In this document: positions 54,192 to 63,335 of the stretch, piece after piece
Layout of the letters: each line of letters starts with the position of its first letter
Position numbering within the stretch: position 1 is the first letter of the stretch
Origin: Sphingomonas sp. LHG3406-1
GTDB taxonomy: Bacteria; Pseudomonadota; Alphaproteobacteria; Sphingomonadales; Sphingomonadaceae
Length of the DNA: 64,000 nucleotides
Assembly (NCBI RefSeq): GCF_029637485.1
Contig: NZ_CP069128.1
Span: 1,488,001-1,552,000 of the forward strand
Direction of reading: 5' to 3'
Program-made: the position numbers and the translations under genes
The notes under the pieces: model-generated
What the model was told of the DNA's origin: nothing
Database searches by the model: none
What the model saw: the letters and a program-made list of their open reading frames with translations, nothing else

Positions 54192-55543
54192 CCTTCGCGC
54201 CCGGCCAGCCAGAGCGATCGGGTCAGCGGCTCGAACAGATACTGAAAGGCACTGCGGCGGCGGAGCGGGATGAGTACGTCGGCGGGAAGACCGGCGTGAA
54301 CGGCAGCGTCCTTGCCTCTGTTCGCCTTGGTCAGTTCGTTCGGGGGAACGACCACTTCGATCCGGAAGTAGGATTGCCCGGTGCGCTCGTCTTCCAGGCT
54401 GTCGGCCGAGATCTTGGTCACCTTGCCCTTGAGGATCGGCAGGTTGCGGTCCTGGAGCGCGGTGAAGTTGACCTGCGTCTCCATGCCGACACGAAGATCG
54501 TCGGCGTCGCGCGGGGCGACCTTGGCCTGGACGACCAGGTCGCGGTCCTGGGGCACGACCTCCATCAGCGTGTCCCCCGCGGCAAGGACCCCGCCGACGG
54601 TGAACACCCGCATGCCGACGATCCGGCCGCTGGCCGGCGCGCGGACGACCGAGCGTGCCACCTGCTCGCGCAGGGCGAGCAGCCGCGGCTGAAGTTCGTC
54701 GAGCCGTGCCTGGACCTCGCGAAGCTGACCGGCGACCTCGCTCGCCATCTGCTTGCGAAGCGACACCATCTGCAGCCGGGTTTCGCCGATGGCCTCGCGC
54801 GACCGGGCGATCTCCGACCGGTACGAGCCGTAGTGCCCGTCGAGGGCGCTCGCCTCGCGCTCGACCGCACGCAGGCGGTTGATCGAGACGAAGCCCTTGG
54901 GGACGAGGGCGGCAAGGCCGGCGAGTTCGTCGCCGATCAGCCTTTGCTGATCGCGATTGGCCGACATCTGATGCTCGATCCCGCCGATCTGCTGGCCATG
55001 CTGGGCGATCCGCTGGGCCAGGACCGCCTGCTCGGTCCGGAGCGACGCGCGACGGGCTTCGAACAGGCTTCGCTGGCCGGCGAGCGCCGTCTCCGCGATC
55101 TTGCGCTGGTCACCCTCGAGCATGGCGAATTCCTCGGGCATGGGCACCGACCCGGAATCACGACTTTCAGCGAGAAGCCGAGCCCGCATGGCGAGGAGCG
55201 AGAGGACTTCGCCGGCGATGCTGCGCTCGCCGGCGACGAGGTCGGAGGAAGAGACTACCGCCAGCGGTGCGCCTTTCCGGACGAGCTGGTTTTCGGTCAC
55301 GAAGAGGGCGCTGATGATCCCGCCTTCGCGGTGCTGGACGACCTGGCGGTTACCCGACACGGTCACCACGCCCTGGCCGTAAGCGGCCGCATCGAGCGGG
55401 GTCAAAGCCGCCCAGCCGAGCAGGCCAACAAAGAACAATCCGCCGACAAGAGCGCCGCGGCGAGCATCGCGCAGGGGCGAATCCTCCGTATCCTGCCAGC
55501 GGGCGGACGCCCGAAATGCCTCGCGATTGCGCATCTCGTTCAT
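54188..55543 (-). CDS. Type I secretion periplasmic adaptor, HlyD/PrtE family
   Basis: A 451-residue membrane-fusion protein for the RTX exporter. One membrane helix (ALVGGLFFVGLLGWAALTPL, about residues 31-50) is followed by a first lipoyl-like half (QVVQHREGGIISALFVTENQLVRKGAPL), a long coiled coil (about 110-300), a second half (VVRAPASGRIVGMRVFTVGGVLAAGDTLMEVVP) and a C-terminal barrel with ALQDRNLPILKGKVTKISADS. The start is 4 bases from the ABC gene stop, and the end overlaps the 83-residue gene. Confidence 0.93.
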   Translation of the reverse strand: MNEMRNREAFRASARWQDTEDSPLRDARRGALVGGLFFVGLLGWAALTPLDAAAYGQGVVTVSGNRQVVQHREGGIISALFVTENQLVRKGAPLAVVSSSDLVAGERSIAGEVLSLLAMRARLLAESRDSGSVPMPEEFAMLEGDQRKIAETALAGQRSLFEARRASLRTEQAVLAQRIAQHGQQIGGIEHQMSANRDQQRLIGDELAGLAALVPKGFVSINRLRAVEREASALDGHYGSYRSEIARSREAIGETRLQMVSLRKQMASEVAGQLREVQARLDELQPRLLALREQVARSVVRAPASGRIVGMRVFTVGGVLAAGDTLMEVVPQDRDLVVQAKVAPRDADDLRVGMETQVNFTALQDRNLPILKGKVTKISADSLEDERTGQSYFRIEVVVPPNELTKANRGKDAAVHAGLPADVLIPLRRRSAFQYLFEPLTRSLWLAGREG

Positions 55544-55546
55544 GGA

Positions 55547-57289
55547 TCAGGCCCTTTCAGTCAGGGGAACGACATTCGACCGAGCGGCGTCGCGCGCGAG
55601 CTCGTCGAGAACGTCGGCGCGGGGGCCGTGTTTGACGACGGTCCCAGCATTCATCACCACCAGATTCTCGGCCGCCGCCAGGATCTGCGCACGGTGCGCG
55701 ATCATCATCACCGCGGCACCCTGAAGGCATGCGGCCTTGACTGCGCGGCCGAGCGCGCTTTCCCCCTCCGCGTCGAGGGCGCTGTTGGGTTCGTCGAGGA
55801 TCAGGACCTTGGGCGAGCCGAATAGGGCCCGGGCGAGGGCGATGCGCTGCGCCTGCCCCGCCGACAGGACCTCAGCGCCGTCGCCGATCCGGGTCTGATA
55901 GCCGGCAGGAAGGCGCAGGATGGTGTCGTGGACTCCAGCCATCTGCGCGGCATGGACGATGTCGTGATCGACGACCTCCTGGTCGGTCCCGCACGATGGG
56001 CGGCTGAAGCGCGAGATATTATCGGCGACGGTGCCCGGAAGCAGGGTCGGCTGCTGGGGGAGGTAGCCGATGTAGCGGGCGAGCCGCTCTGGGTGCCAGT
56101 CCGCATAGCGGGCGCCGTCCATGCGGAGCTCGCCGGTGTCCGGGATGATGCACCCGGCAGCCGCGCGTGCCAGCGTCGTCTTGCCGGCGCCCGACGGACC
56201 GACCACGCCGGTCAGCGTGCCGGGCTTCAACCCGAAGCTGACGTTGCGAAGGATGGGCACCTCGCCATTGGCGGCGAAGACGCTGATCCCGGCGATCTGG
56301 AGGTTGCCCGTGGGCTCCGGAAGGGCGAGGCGATGCTCCTCATTGCTGCCGGTGGTCGCAAACAGGCGGTCGAGCGAGGCCAGTGACTGGTGAGCCTGGC
56401 TGAGAGCTGGCCAACTGCCGACCATTTGCTCGACCGGCTGCAGGGCGCGGCTGAGCAAGACCGACGCGGCGATGATCGCGCCGACCGAAATCTGGTTGTT
56501 GATGGCCAGCCAGGCCCCCACCCCCAGCGCCAGCGATTGCATGAACATCCGCACGAACTTCACGAGCGCGGTGAAACGACCGCTGGTCAGCTGGACATCG
56601 AAGGCGGCGACAAGCCCGCTCCTGCGCTGTTCGCTGTGGCGGGCAATGAGGGCGGTCCCCATGCCGAGTGCGCGGACCACCTCGGCGCCCCGGAAGGTGG
56701 CGTCCTGTTCGGCATAGGCCTTGGCCTGCGCGCTATGGGCCTGGCTGCCGCTCAGCCGATTGGCGCGTTCGTTGAGGATCGCGAGCATGATCAGCAGGCC
56801 GGCGCCCAGCAGGACCATGAGGCCGAGCAGCGGATGGATGAGGAAGGCGACGAGCAGGTAGAGAGGGGCCCAGGGCGCATCGAACATGGCGGTGATGCCG
56901 GGGCCGCTGAGCGCACTGCGGACGCTGTCGAAGTCGCGCAAAGCCTGTGCGCTCGGCCGCTCGTCAGGAGGCGCGAGCGCCCGCGCCATGACAGCGGCCG
57001 AGAGCAGGCGATCCAGCCGGATGGAGGCTCGCAGCATCAGCCTCGAGCGGACCGCATCGAGAGCACTCAGGATGGCAATGGCGGCTCCGACCAGCAGGGT
57101 CAGGACGTACAGGGTGATCACCCCGCCGGTCGGCACCACCCGATCGTAGACCTGCATCATGTAGATGGTCGGCGCGAGGTAGAGCAGGTTGATCAGCGCG
57201 CTGAAGAAGGCAACGAGCAGGAAATGCTTCCGGCATTGCCCTAGAGCGGCTTCGAAAGGTTGCGGGATCCTGATCCAGAACAGGCGCAT
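55547..57289 (-). CDS. Type I secretion ABC permease/ATPase (PrtD family)
   Basis: A 580-residue inner-membrane exporter that drives one-step secretion of the RTX protein. The N-terminal half has six helices (FLLVAFFSALINLLYLAPTIYMMQVYDRVVPTGG opens the domain), and no peptidase domain, as in PrtD-type exporters. The ATPase half has Walker A GPSGAGKTTLARAAAG, signature LSAGQAQRIALARALFG and Walker B VLILDEPNSALDAEGE. It lies 77 bases downstream of the peroxidase gene. An outer-membrane TolC partner is not in this locus. Confidence 0.95.
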   Translation of the reverse strand: MRLFWIRIPQPFEAALGQCRKHFLLVAFFSALINLLYLAPTIYMMQVYDRVVPTGGVITLYVLTLLVGAAIAILSALDAVRSRLMLRASIRLDRLLSAAVMARALAPPDERPSAQALRDFDSVRSALSGPGITAMFDAPWAPLYLLVAFLIHPLLGLMVLLGAGLLIMLAILNERANRLSGSQAHSAQAKAYAEQDATFRGAEVVRALGMGTALIARHSEQRRSGLVAAFDVQLTSGRFTALVKFVRMFMQSLALGVGAWLAINNQISVGAIIAASVLLSRALQPVEQMVGSWPALSQAHQSLASLDRLFATTGSNEEHRLALPEPTGNLQIAGISVFAANGEVPILRNVSFGLKPGTLTGVVGPSGAGKTTLARAAAGCIIPDTGELRMDGARYADWHPERLARYIGYLPQQPTLLPGTVADNISRFSRPSCGTDQEVVDHDIVHAAQMAGVHDTILRLPAGYQTRIGDGAEVLSAGQAQRIALARALFGSPKVLILDEPNSALDAEGESALGRAVKAACLQGAAVMMIAHRAQILAAAENLVVMNAGTVVKHGPRADVLDELARDAARSNVVPLTERA

Positions 57290-57327
57290 GTCGGCCCCCC
57301 AAGAATTCGAATTGCGAAAGGCGGGCT

Positions 57328-57354
57328 GGCCGGGCTCGAAAGGCGAGCCCGGCC
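57328..57354 (-). terminator. Strong hairpin between peroxidase and exporter genes
   Basis: An 11-bp perfect stem GGCCGGGCTCG / CGAGCCCGGCC with a 5-base loop, extended outward by AAGGCGG / CCGCCTT. It sits 13 bases past the peroxidase stop. The following sequence (AGCCCGCCTTTCGC on the minus strand) has only a short T-run, so partial termination or transcript-end protection, rather than a full stop, is likely. Confidence 0.6.
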
Positions 57355-57366
57355 GCCTTGCTCAGC

Positions 57367-60300
57367 TCACACAATCAGATGGTCCGCGGGGTCGAACTGC
57401 AAGCCGTGGATCTCCGCCCGCTCCCTCGTCTCCGGCGCGCTCCAGGCCGGCGGCATGTCCACGAATGCGCTGCCTGGCGCCCAACCTTCCGAGAAGATCT
57501 TCTGCAGGCGCCCGCTGGAGCCATAGTCGGTGTTGCTCTCCAGCATCTCCCGCATGCGGCCAAGGACTCCGAGCGCCTTCAGGTCGAGAGCGAAGCCGTT
57601 CGCACTCCCGTTCACCACGTCCTGCGGCCTGAGGGAGCCGATGACCTCGTCGGACCCGCCATTGGTGTTGAACACGAGCCTGTGGTCCGAACTCAGCCGG
57701 GAGATGTCGACCGTGTCGGCCCCCCTGCCGCCATTGACCGTGATCGTGCTGTAGTCGAGGCTGGTCTGGGTGAAATCGCCGATGACGTTCACCGTGTCGC
57801 CGCCCAGGTTTCCGCCGTTCACGACGCCATCGCCAGTGTTCGTCGTGGTCACGGTTCCGTTGACGACGATCTCCTCGATATTGTCGAGCTCGGCGAACAG
57901 CACCCCATTGCGGCGGATGACGATCTCCGTGGAAGCATGGAGGCCGGTCACTCCGGCCGCTTCCGCCGCTGCCCTCGTCATGATGTCGAAGGTCTCGGCC
58001 GCGGCGGTGCCGACAAGGGTGTAGGTGTCCGCACCGGCCCCGCCGTCGACGAAGTCGGCACCCGCATTGGCGGCGCTCTGGGTGATGCTGTCCGCTCCGG
58101 CTCCGCCCAGGATGATGTCGTTTCCGCCAGCGCCGTTGATCACGTCGGCGCCATTGCGTCCGAGGATGATCTGGTTGGTGGCGTTCCCGGTCAGGGTCTG
58201 CGACGAGCCGTTCCCGGCGAGGACGTTGTAGTTGACGCCATTCAGGCGGATCACTTCCACGTCGTTCCCCACGGTGTCGGTGCCTTCGAGCCCCGACACG
58301 GCGGTGATCACGAGGTCCGAGCCGGCTTCGCCGAAGGTGTAGGCGGTGGACGCGCCGGCGAAGACAGCGGTGTCGTTACCGTCGCCACCGTTCAGGTCGT
58401 CGTTGCCGTTCCCGCCGGTCAGGGTGTCGCTGTTATCGCCACCGTTCAGCGTATCGTTTCCGTCGCCGCCATTGACGATGTCATTCCCGCCGCCGCCGTT
58501 CAGCAGGTCGTTGCCGGCGAAGCCGTTCAGCGTGTCCGCCCCGCCATTGCCGCTGGCAATGTCGTCGCCGGCGGTTCCGGTGAACTGGTTGCTGCCTCCG
58601 TCACCGGCCCAATTCGCGCCTACCGGCCCGGTGGCGGCCGAGGTGACCGATTCGGGATTGCCAAAGCCGTCGGTGAACCTGACGACGACGCTGAGGCGAA
58701 GACCCTGCTGCGGGTCCGGCGCCATGCCCGCCGCGTTCGTCGGCGTGAAAGTGGCAAGGGTCGCGCCGGCGATATTGGTCCAGGTGATGCCATCGGCCGA
58801 GGACCGCCATTGGTAGCTGAAGGCGCCAAGCCCCTGCGCATCGGCAATCGCGGCCGTGTTGACCGTCAGGGCCTGACCCGCGGTCGGGGTCGGGTCGCTG
58901 ATCACCGGTGCCCCGGTCGCCGGGCTATTGGTGGAAATTTCCATGTCGGCGAAGCGAAGCCGCTCGATGCCGAGAAGCGTGTCCACGCCATCGACCTGGG
59001 TGCCCCGGGCGTGGGTGACGGTCAGCCGGCCATTCACGGCGCCGATGTTGTAGTCCGCCCGGTTGCCGGAGAAGACCGCGACGTCGACGTCACCCGCGGT
59101 GGAGTCGGTCTTGATGGACCGGACGATGCCAAGCTGGTTGGGATTGATGGCGCCGCTGAAGATGTCGTTGGTCAGCTCCTTCATGCTGCTGACGAGCCGG
59201 ATCGGAGCGCCGGCCTTGTCGGCGGTGGCGTAGACGCCGATCTGCACATCAAGCCAGCGGTCGCCGTCGATCAGGTCGTTGCCGCCGTTGCCCTGGATGA
59301 GGTCGCTGCCATCCCCGCCAAGGATGATGTCGCCGGCCGAGAAGGAAGTTACGCCCGCGCCCAGCAGCTGCTGGAGCCCGGAGATCAGCGCGATCCCGTC
59401 GGCGGTAAGAATGCTGCCCTGGAAGCCCGAGGTTCCCCCCTGGCTGGTCGGCAGACGATCCGCGGCCGTGTCGTGCGATCCCTTGAGCACGTCGTTGAAG
59501 CGCGAACCCGAAAGGCCTTCCATGCTCTCGAACTCATCCAGAGCCGTGTTGGGAGGAAGAGTCGGACTTTCATCGAACACGATCGGGATTGAGAGATCGG
59601 CGTTCACGCCGAAGCCGAAGTCCTTGTAGGTCGCCCAGTCGAAGCCCGACATGCCAGCCATCTTGCCGCGGCCGAGGCTGCCCACCATGATGTCGTTGCC
59701 GCCTTCGCCGATGAATTCGTCGAAGCCGCCATCGCCCAGGAAGACGTCGTGGCCGTTGATTGCGTCTTCGGCGAAGATCTCGTCGAAATTGTCGCCGGGA
59801 GCGCCGTCGAAGGTGCCGGTTTCCAGCCAGTCGTTGCCCTCGTTCCCGAGAATGCGTTCCGCATTCTTGTTGCCGAGGATGAAGTCGTCACCCTCGCCGC
59901 CGAAGACTTCGGAGCCGGCATCGGTACCGAGGACGACGAAGTCCTGTCCCGCGCCGGCGAGGACCAGGTCGAGACCGGGTCCGGCATGAATGGCGTCGTT
60001 GCCGTCGCCGCCCTTGATGTTGTCGTCGCCGCCGCGGTCGCGGATGATATCGTCGCCGTCACCACCGTTGAGGATGTCGTTGCCGAAGTCACCCTCGATG
60101 CGGTCGTTCCCGCCATCGCCGTAGATGGTGTCGTCGCCGATGCCCGATTGCAGGATGTCATTTGCTTCGGTGCCGCCGAGGACGACATGGTCGCCGCCGG
60201 TGTAGCGCAGATAGTTGCTGTCCGGACCGGCCGTGGACGGATTGTTGCGGACGATGAGGGGTGTCAGGATCCCGCCGCCGAGCGGATCGAGGTTGTCGAA

Positions 60301-63111
60301 GACCCCGTCGCCATTGCTGTCGTTGAACTGACGGGACTGATCGACCTCCAGGATCCAGGCAGGCGCGCTGAACACGTCGGAGGGCAGGTGCACCGCGTCG
60401 GTGTGCCGCATGATCATGGACGCGAAGCTGTTGGCCTCGAGCTCACCGAAGAGGTGCAGGCCATCCAGCCGCTGCAGATAATAGAAGCGGTCGCCGCTCT
60501 GCAGCGCTTCCATCTGCACTTCGAAGACGAAATTGAAGGTAGAGCCGAGCATGCCGCCGAACGGCATGGTCTTCTCCGCCAGGCCGCCGATCCAGAAGTC
60601 GACATTCTCGAGCCCGCCGAGGCTTCCGCCGGCCCAGGCCCCCTGCGCGTTGAGGAAGTCGACGGCATCCGCCGGAACTGCCAGCCCGCCGACCGAATTG
60701 CCGGTGATGATGGTCAGTGCGGCATCGCGCCGGCCTTCGGCAGTGGTCTGGCCGGTGATCAGGCTGTGGGTGCCGTAGGAGGCGATGAAGTTGATGATCG
60801 AGGCTTCGTTCTTGAGGTTGCCCGCGAAGTCGACCCAGCTTTCGTAAGGCTTGAGCTCGGCAGCCTGGTCGGTGACCGCGTAGAATTCGCGCCGCGCTTC
60901 GTTGAGCGTGGGCACCCCGGCATCGCGCCCGCGGGCGAGGTTGATGGTCGCAAGGTCGAGCGGCAGCCCCAGGAGGTTGTTCCGGAGGGCGCTGGTGACG
61001 AACTCGTCGATCTGGTTTCCGACCTGGCGGGTCATGCCCCGCACGATGTCGCCCGCTGCGATCGTGGGATTGAGTGGATCGAATTCGATCGGATTGAGGA
61101 AGCCCTGGATGAGGGAGATATGACCCTCGGCGAAATTGACGTCGAACCGGTCGATGTCCTCGTTCAGCATCGAATGGCCGAAGCGATAAACGACGTGCGC
61201 GAACTCGGCCATGATGGTCGGGTTCATGGTGGCGTCGTAGCCATCGGGCACGAGGAACGGATTGATCGCCGGCTGCACCTTGCGGGCGAACTCCTCGAAG
61301 ACGAGGTGCTGGTACTGCATCTCGGTGCCGAACTTGGCCGCCTGGAAGATGCGTTCGCCGTCCCAGTCCAGTGCCGCGACCGCCCCAGGCGTCATCGGCA
61401 CGGCCGCGACGTCGACATCGAGCCATTCGTTCAGAAAGGCGACGGCGTCGGCCATGCTGGCGCCGTTCGCAAGCAATTGGCGCGCGTCCTCGATCACCAC
61501 GTCCTTGGTGTGCTGCACCAGCCGGTTGTGTTCGGCGTGGAAGACATGATGGACCGCGGTCAGGCCGATGTTCTCGTTGGCGCGACCGTCGCCCGCAACG
61601 TAATGGGCATCGAGCAGCTCGTCGTCATACGTCCCGTCCGCCGGGATGTTGCCGCCGACTTCCGTGTCGCCGTCTTCCAGGCCATCGGGCACCGCATTGT
61701 GCGCGATGTCGTCGAGGAAGGCATGTCCGGTCCGGACCGGGCCGAGGCCGCCGTTCAACTCGGCGAGCACGAGCGGCGTGGCGAGGTTGCCTTCGACAAC
61801 GAGGTCGTCGGCTGTGTTGGGAATGCCATCGCTCCCAATGCCGATGACCACCTGCGGGAGGCCGTTCGCACCGGGGATGAAGTTGCCATAAGGATCGGTG
61901 CGCAGAAGCGGCAGATTGCCGACGTCGGTGTCCCTGAGGTCGATGCCGAGCAGGTTGCGGGCCTGGACCTTCAGTTCGCCCCAGGTCGCCATGCCGCCAT
62001 TGACACCGTGGATCAGTTCTCCGGTGGCCTCGGGCCCGTTCGGTCCCATCTCATAGGCACGCAGGAAGACCTGGTGCGACGGGTGCGAGGAATAAGTCTG
62101 GTTCTGGTCGACGAACGGTGTCGTCAGGTTGATCGCATTGCCATTCTCATCGAGCGTGGCGCGGGTCAGGACCATGAAGTTGGTGCTGCTGCCAGGCACG
62201 TAGAGCGGATCGTCCGGCGCAAGCGGGATCATCACCTGGCCCGAGCCGCCCTTCGCGACGAGGTCGAGACCATGATCGAAGAACTGGCCGAACAAGGTGA
62301 ACCAGCTGTTGAACGGTGCCGACAGGCCTTCGTCCGGCGCGACATTGGGAAGGACGACGTTGGCGCCGCTCAGTTCGATCCCGTAGGTCGTGAGCAGGGC
62401 ATCGAGCGACTGCGCCGGCCCGGCGCCGTCCGGATCGGTCGCGCGGGCCCCGGCGAGGTCGGCCCGCGCCGCATCCAGCGCTGCCTGGGCCGCCGCGGCC
62501 GCGGCGATGTTCTCGGGTGTGGGATTGACCGCTGCGCTCGCCGTCGCCTCGGCCGCCGCATCGGTGGCATCGTCCACGGCCTTGAACAATTGCTCGATCG
62601 AGCGGTCGCCAAATCCCGATAGCGGCCGTTCGTAGGCCTCCTTGATCTGGCCGGCGATGTCGATGAGGTCGCCCTCGATGCCGTTACGGCTGAGGGCGGA
62701 GATGATCGCCGCCGGATTGTCGAGGGTCTGGTCGGCGGTGAGATTGCTGATCATCCGCACATAGGGATCGATCATGTCCCCGGCGACGCGCGGCCCGGGG
62801 CCGTCCGGGTCGATCGTCGGATCGTAGGACAGCGTGATCATCGGGGTCGCGGGATTGCGATCATGATCGACAAGTATGCTGCTGAAAGAAGGGTCGACAT
62901 GCGCCGGGAAGGGCTGGTCGGCCGCGCCCCAATATTCCCGCCCCGGAAGCAGATTGTTGTACGACCCGTCGACCGTCCGCAGCCCCCAGGACAGGTTGTA
63001 GGTCGGGATCAGTCCGTTGGTCCCGTACAGCGGCTGTCCGCTGGAGTGCGCTTCCGCAATCTTGATCTGCTTCAGGATGAAATCGAGATCGCTACGGATA
63101 TAGTTGACCAT
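57367..63111 (-). CDS. Giant secreted RTX haem peroxidase
   Basis: A 1914-residue member of the animal-type haem peroxidase superfamily fused to calcium-binding RTX repeats. The peroxidase part spans about residues 10-930, with a distal-His region TAVHHVFHAEHNRLVQH (about 522) and proximal-His region YRFGHSMLNEDIDRF (about 645). Nonapeptide blocks (GGNDRIEGDFGNDILNGGDG type) lie near 974-1090, 1264-1287, 1504-1587 and 1640-1684. The C-terminus ends ADHLIV, an acidic-plus-hydrophobic tail as in T1SS substrates; no Sec signal is present. ATG 63111 follows AGAGGGGAAC. Exporter genes are directly downstream. Confidence 0.9.
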   Translation of the reverse strand: MVNYIRSDLDFILKQIKIAEAHSSGQPLYGTNGLIPTYNLSWGLRTVDGSYNNLLPGREYWGAADQPFPAHVDPSFSSILVDHDRNPATPMITLSYDPTIDPDGPGPRVAGDMIDPYVRMISNLTADQTLDNPAAIISALSRNGIEGDLIDIAGQIKEAYERPLSGFGDRSIEQLFKAVDDATDAAAEATASAAVNPTPENIAAAAAAQAALDAARADLAGARATDPDGAGPAQSLDALLTTYGIELSGANVVLPNVAPDEGLSAPFNSWFTLFGQFFDHGLDLVAKGGSGQVMIPLAPDDPLYVPGSSTNFMVLTRATLDENGNAINLTTPFVDQNQTYSSHPSHQVFLRAYEMGPNGPEATGELIHGVNGGMATWGELKVQARNLLGIDLRDTDVGNLPLLRTDPYGNFIPGANGLPQVVIGIGSDGIPNTADDLVVEGNLATPLVLAELNGGLGPVRTGHAFLDDIAHNAVPDGLEDGDTEVGGNIPADGTYDDELLDAHYVAGDGRANENIGLTAVHHVFHAEHNRLVQHTKDVVIEDARQLLANGASMADAVAFLNEWLDVDVAAVPMTPGAVAALDWDGERIFQAAKFGTEMQYQHLVFEEFARKVQPAINPFLVPDGYDATMNPTIMAEFAHVVYRFGHSMLNEDIDRFDVNFAEGHISLIQGFLNPIEFDPLNPTIAAGDIVRGMTRQVGNQIDEFVTSALRNNLLGLPLDLATINLARGRDAGVPTLNEARREFYAVTDQAAELKPYESWVDFAGNLKNEASIINFIASYGTHSLITGQTTAEGRRDAALTIITGNSVGGLAVPADAVDFLNAQGAWAGGSLGGLENVDFWIGGLAEKTMPFGGMLGSTFNFVFEVQMEALQSGDRFYYLQRLDGLHLFGELEANSFASMIMRHTDAVHLPSDVFSAPAWILEVDQSRQFNDSNGDGVFDNLDPLGGGILTPLIVRNNPSTAGPDSNYLRYTGGDHVVLGGTEANDILQSGIGDDTIYGDGGNDRIEGDFGNDILNGGDGDDIIRDRGGDDNIKGGDGNDAIHAGPGLDLVLAGAGQDFVVLGTDAGSEVFGGEGDDFILGNKNAERILGNEGNDWLETGTFDGAPGDNFDEIFAEDAINGHDVFLGDGGFDEFIGEGGNDIMVGSLGRGKMAGMSGFDWATYKDFGFGVNADLSIPIVFDESPTLPPNTALDEFESMEGLSGSRFNDVLKGSHDTAADRLPTSQGGTSGFQGSILTADGIALISGLQQLLGAGVTSFSAGDIILGGDGSDLIQGNGGNDLIDGDRWLDVQIGVYATADKAGAPIRLVSSMKELTNDIFSGAINPNQLGIVRSIKTDSTAGDVDVAVFSGNRADYNIGAVNGRLTVTHARGTQVDGVDTLLGIERLRFADMEISTNSPATGAPVISDPTPTAGQALTVNTAAIADAQGLGAFSYQWRSSADGITWTNIAGATLATFTPTNAAGMAPDPQQGLRLSVVVRFTDGFGNPESVTSAATGPVGANWAGDGGSNQFTGTAGDDIASGNGGADTLNGFAGNDLLNGGGGNDIVNGGDGNDTLNGGDNSDTLTGGNGNDDLNGGDGNDTAVFAGASTAYTFGEAGSDLVITAVSGLEGTDTVGNDVEVIRLNGVNYNVLAGNGSSQTLTGNATNQIILGRNGADVINGAGGNDIILGGAGADSITQSAANAGADFVDGGAGADTYTLVGTAAAETFDIMTRAAAEAAGVTGLHASTEIVIRRNGVLFAELDNIEEIVVNGTVTTTNTGDGVVNGGNLGGDTVNVIGDFTQTSLDYSTITVNGGRGADTVDISRLSSDHRLVFNTNGGSDEVIGSLRPQDVVNGSANGFALDLKALGVLGRMREMLESNTDYGSSGRLQKIFSEGWAPGSAFVDMPPAWSAPETRERAEIHGLQFDPADHLIV

Positions 63112-63335
63112 GACTGTTCCCCTCTGAAGAGACCAACAAATTCCCCGCCCACTGCCATTGCTGGACAATGAGGTCTGGTGTCAGCGCCAATCGAATCAAT
63201 GGCCCGGTGGCCGGTCGAGGAACAATATTGGTAGATAACCTGGATCTATGTCCATTATGCTAGGGAACTAGGTCTGAAATGATCGGAGATGTCTGGTTGT
63301 AGTTACTCAGGACTCCGATAACTCACCCATTCGTC
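63112..63335. promoter_or_regulatory. Upstream region of the peroxidase gene
   Basis: About 220 bases, noticeably more AT-rich than flanking genes, between the regulator stop and the peroxidase start. The ribosome site AGAGGGGAAC (minus strand) precedes the ATG. A promoter is expected, but no -35/-10 pair could be picked out with confidence. Confidence 0.35.

Noticed and set aside
58060..60190. Regularly spaced short repeats that superficially resemble a repeat array
   Set aside because: They are the in-frame coding repeats of RTX nonapeptides, with no constant-length unique spacers; no CRISPR array is present in the window.
57358..62622. Very long plus-strand open frames (744 and 957 codons) opposite the peroxidase gene
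   Set aside because: They are antisense shadows: GC-rich codons and regular RTX repeats leave the opposite strand free of stops. No ribosome site or family pattern is seen.
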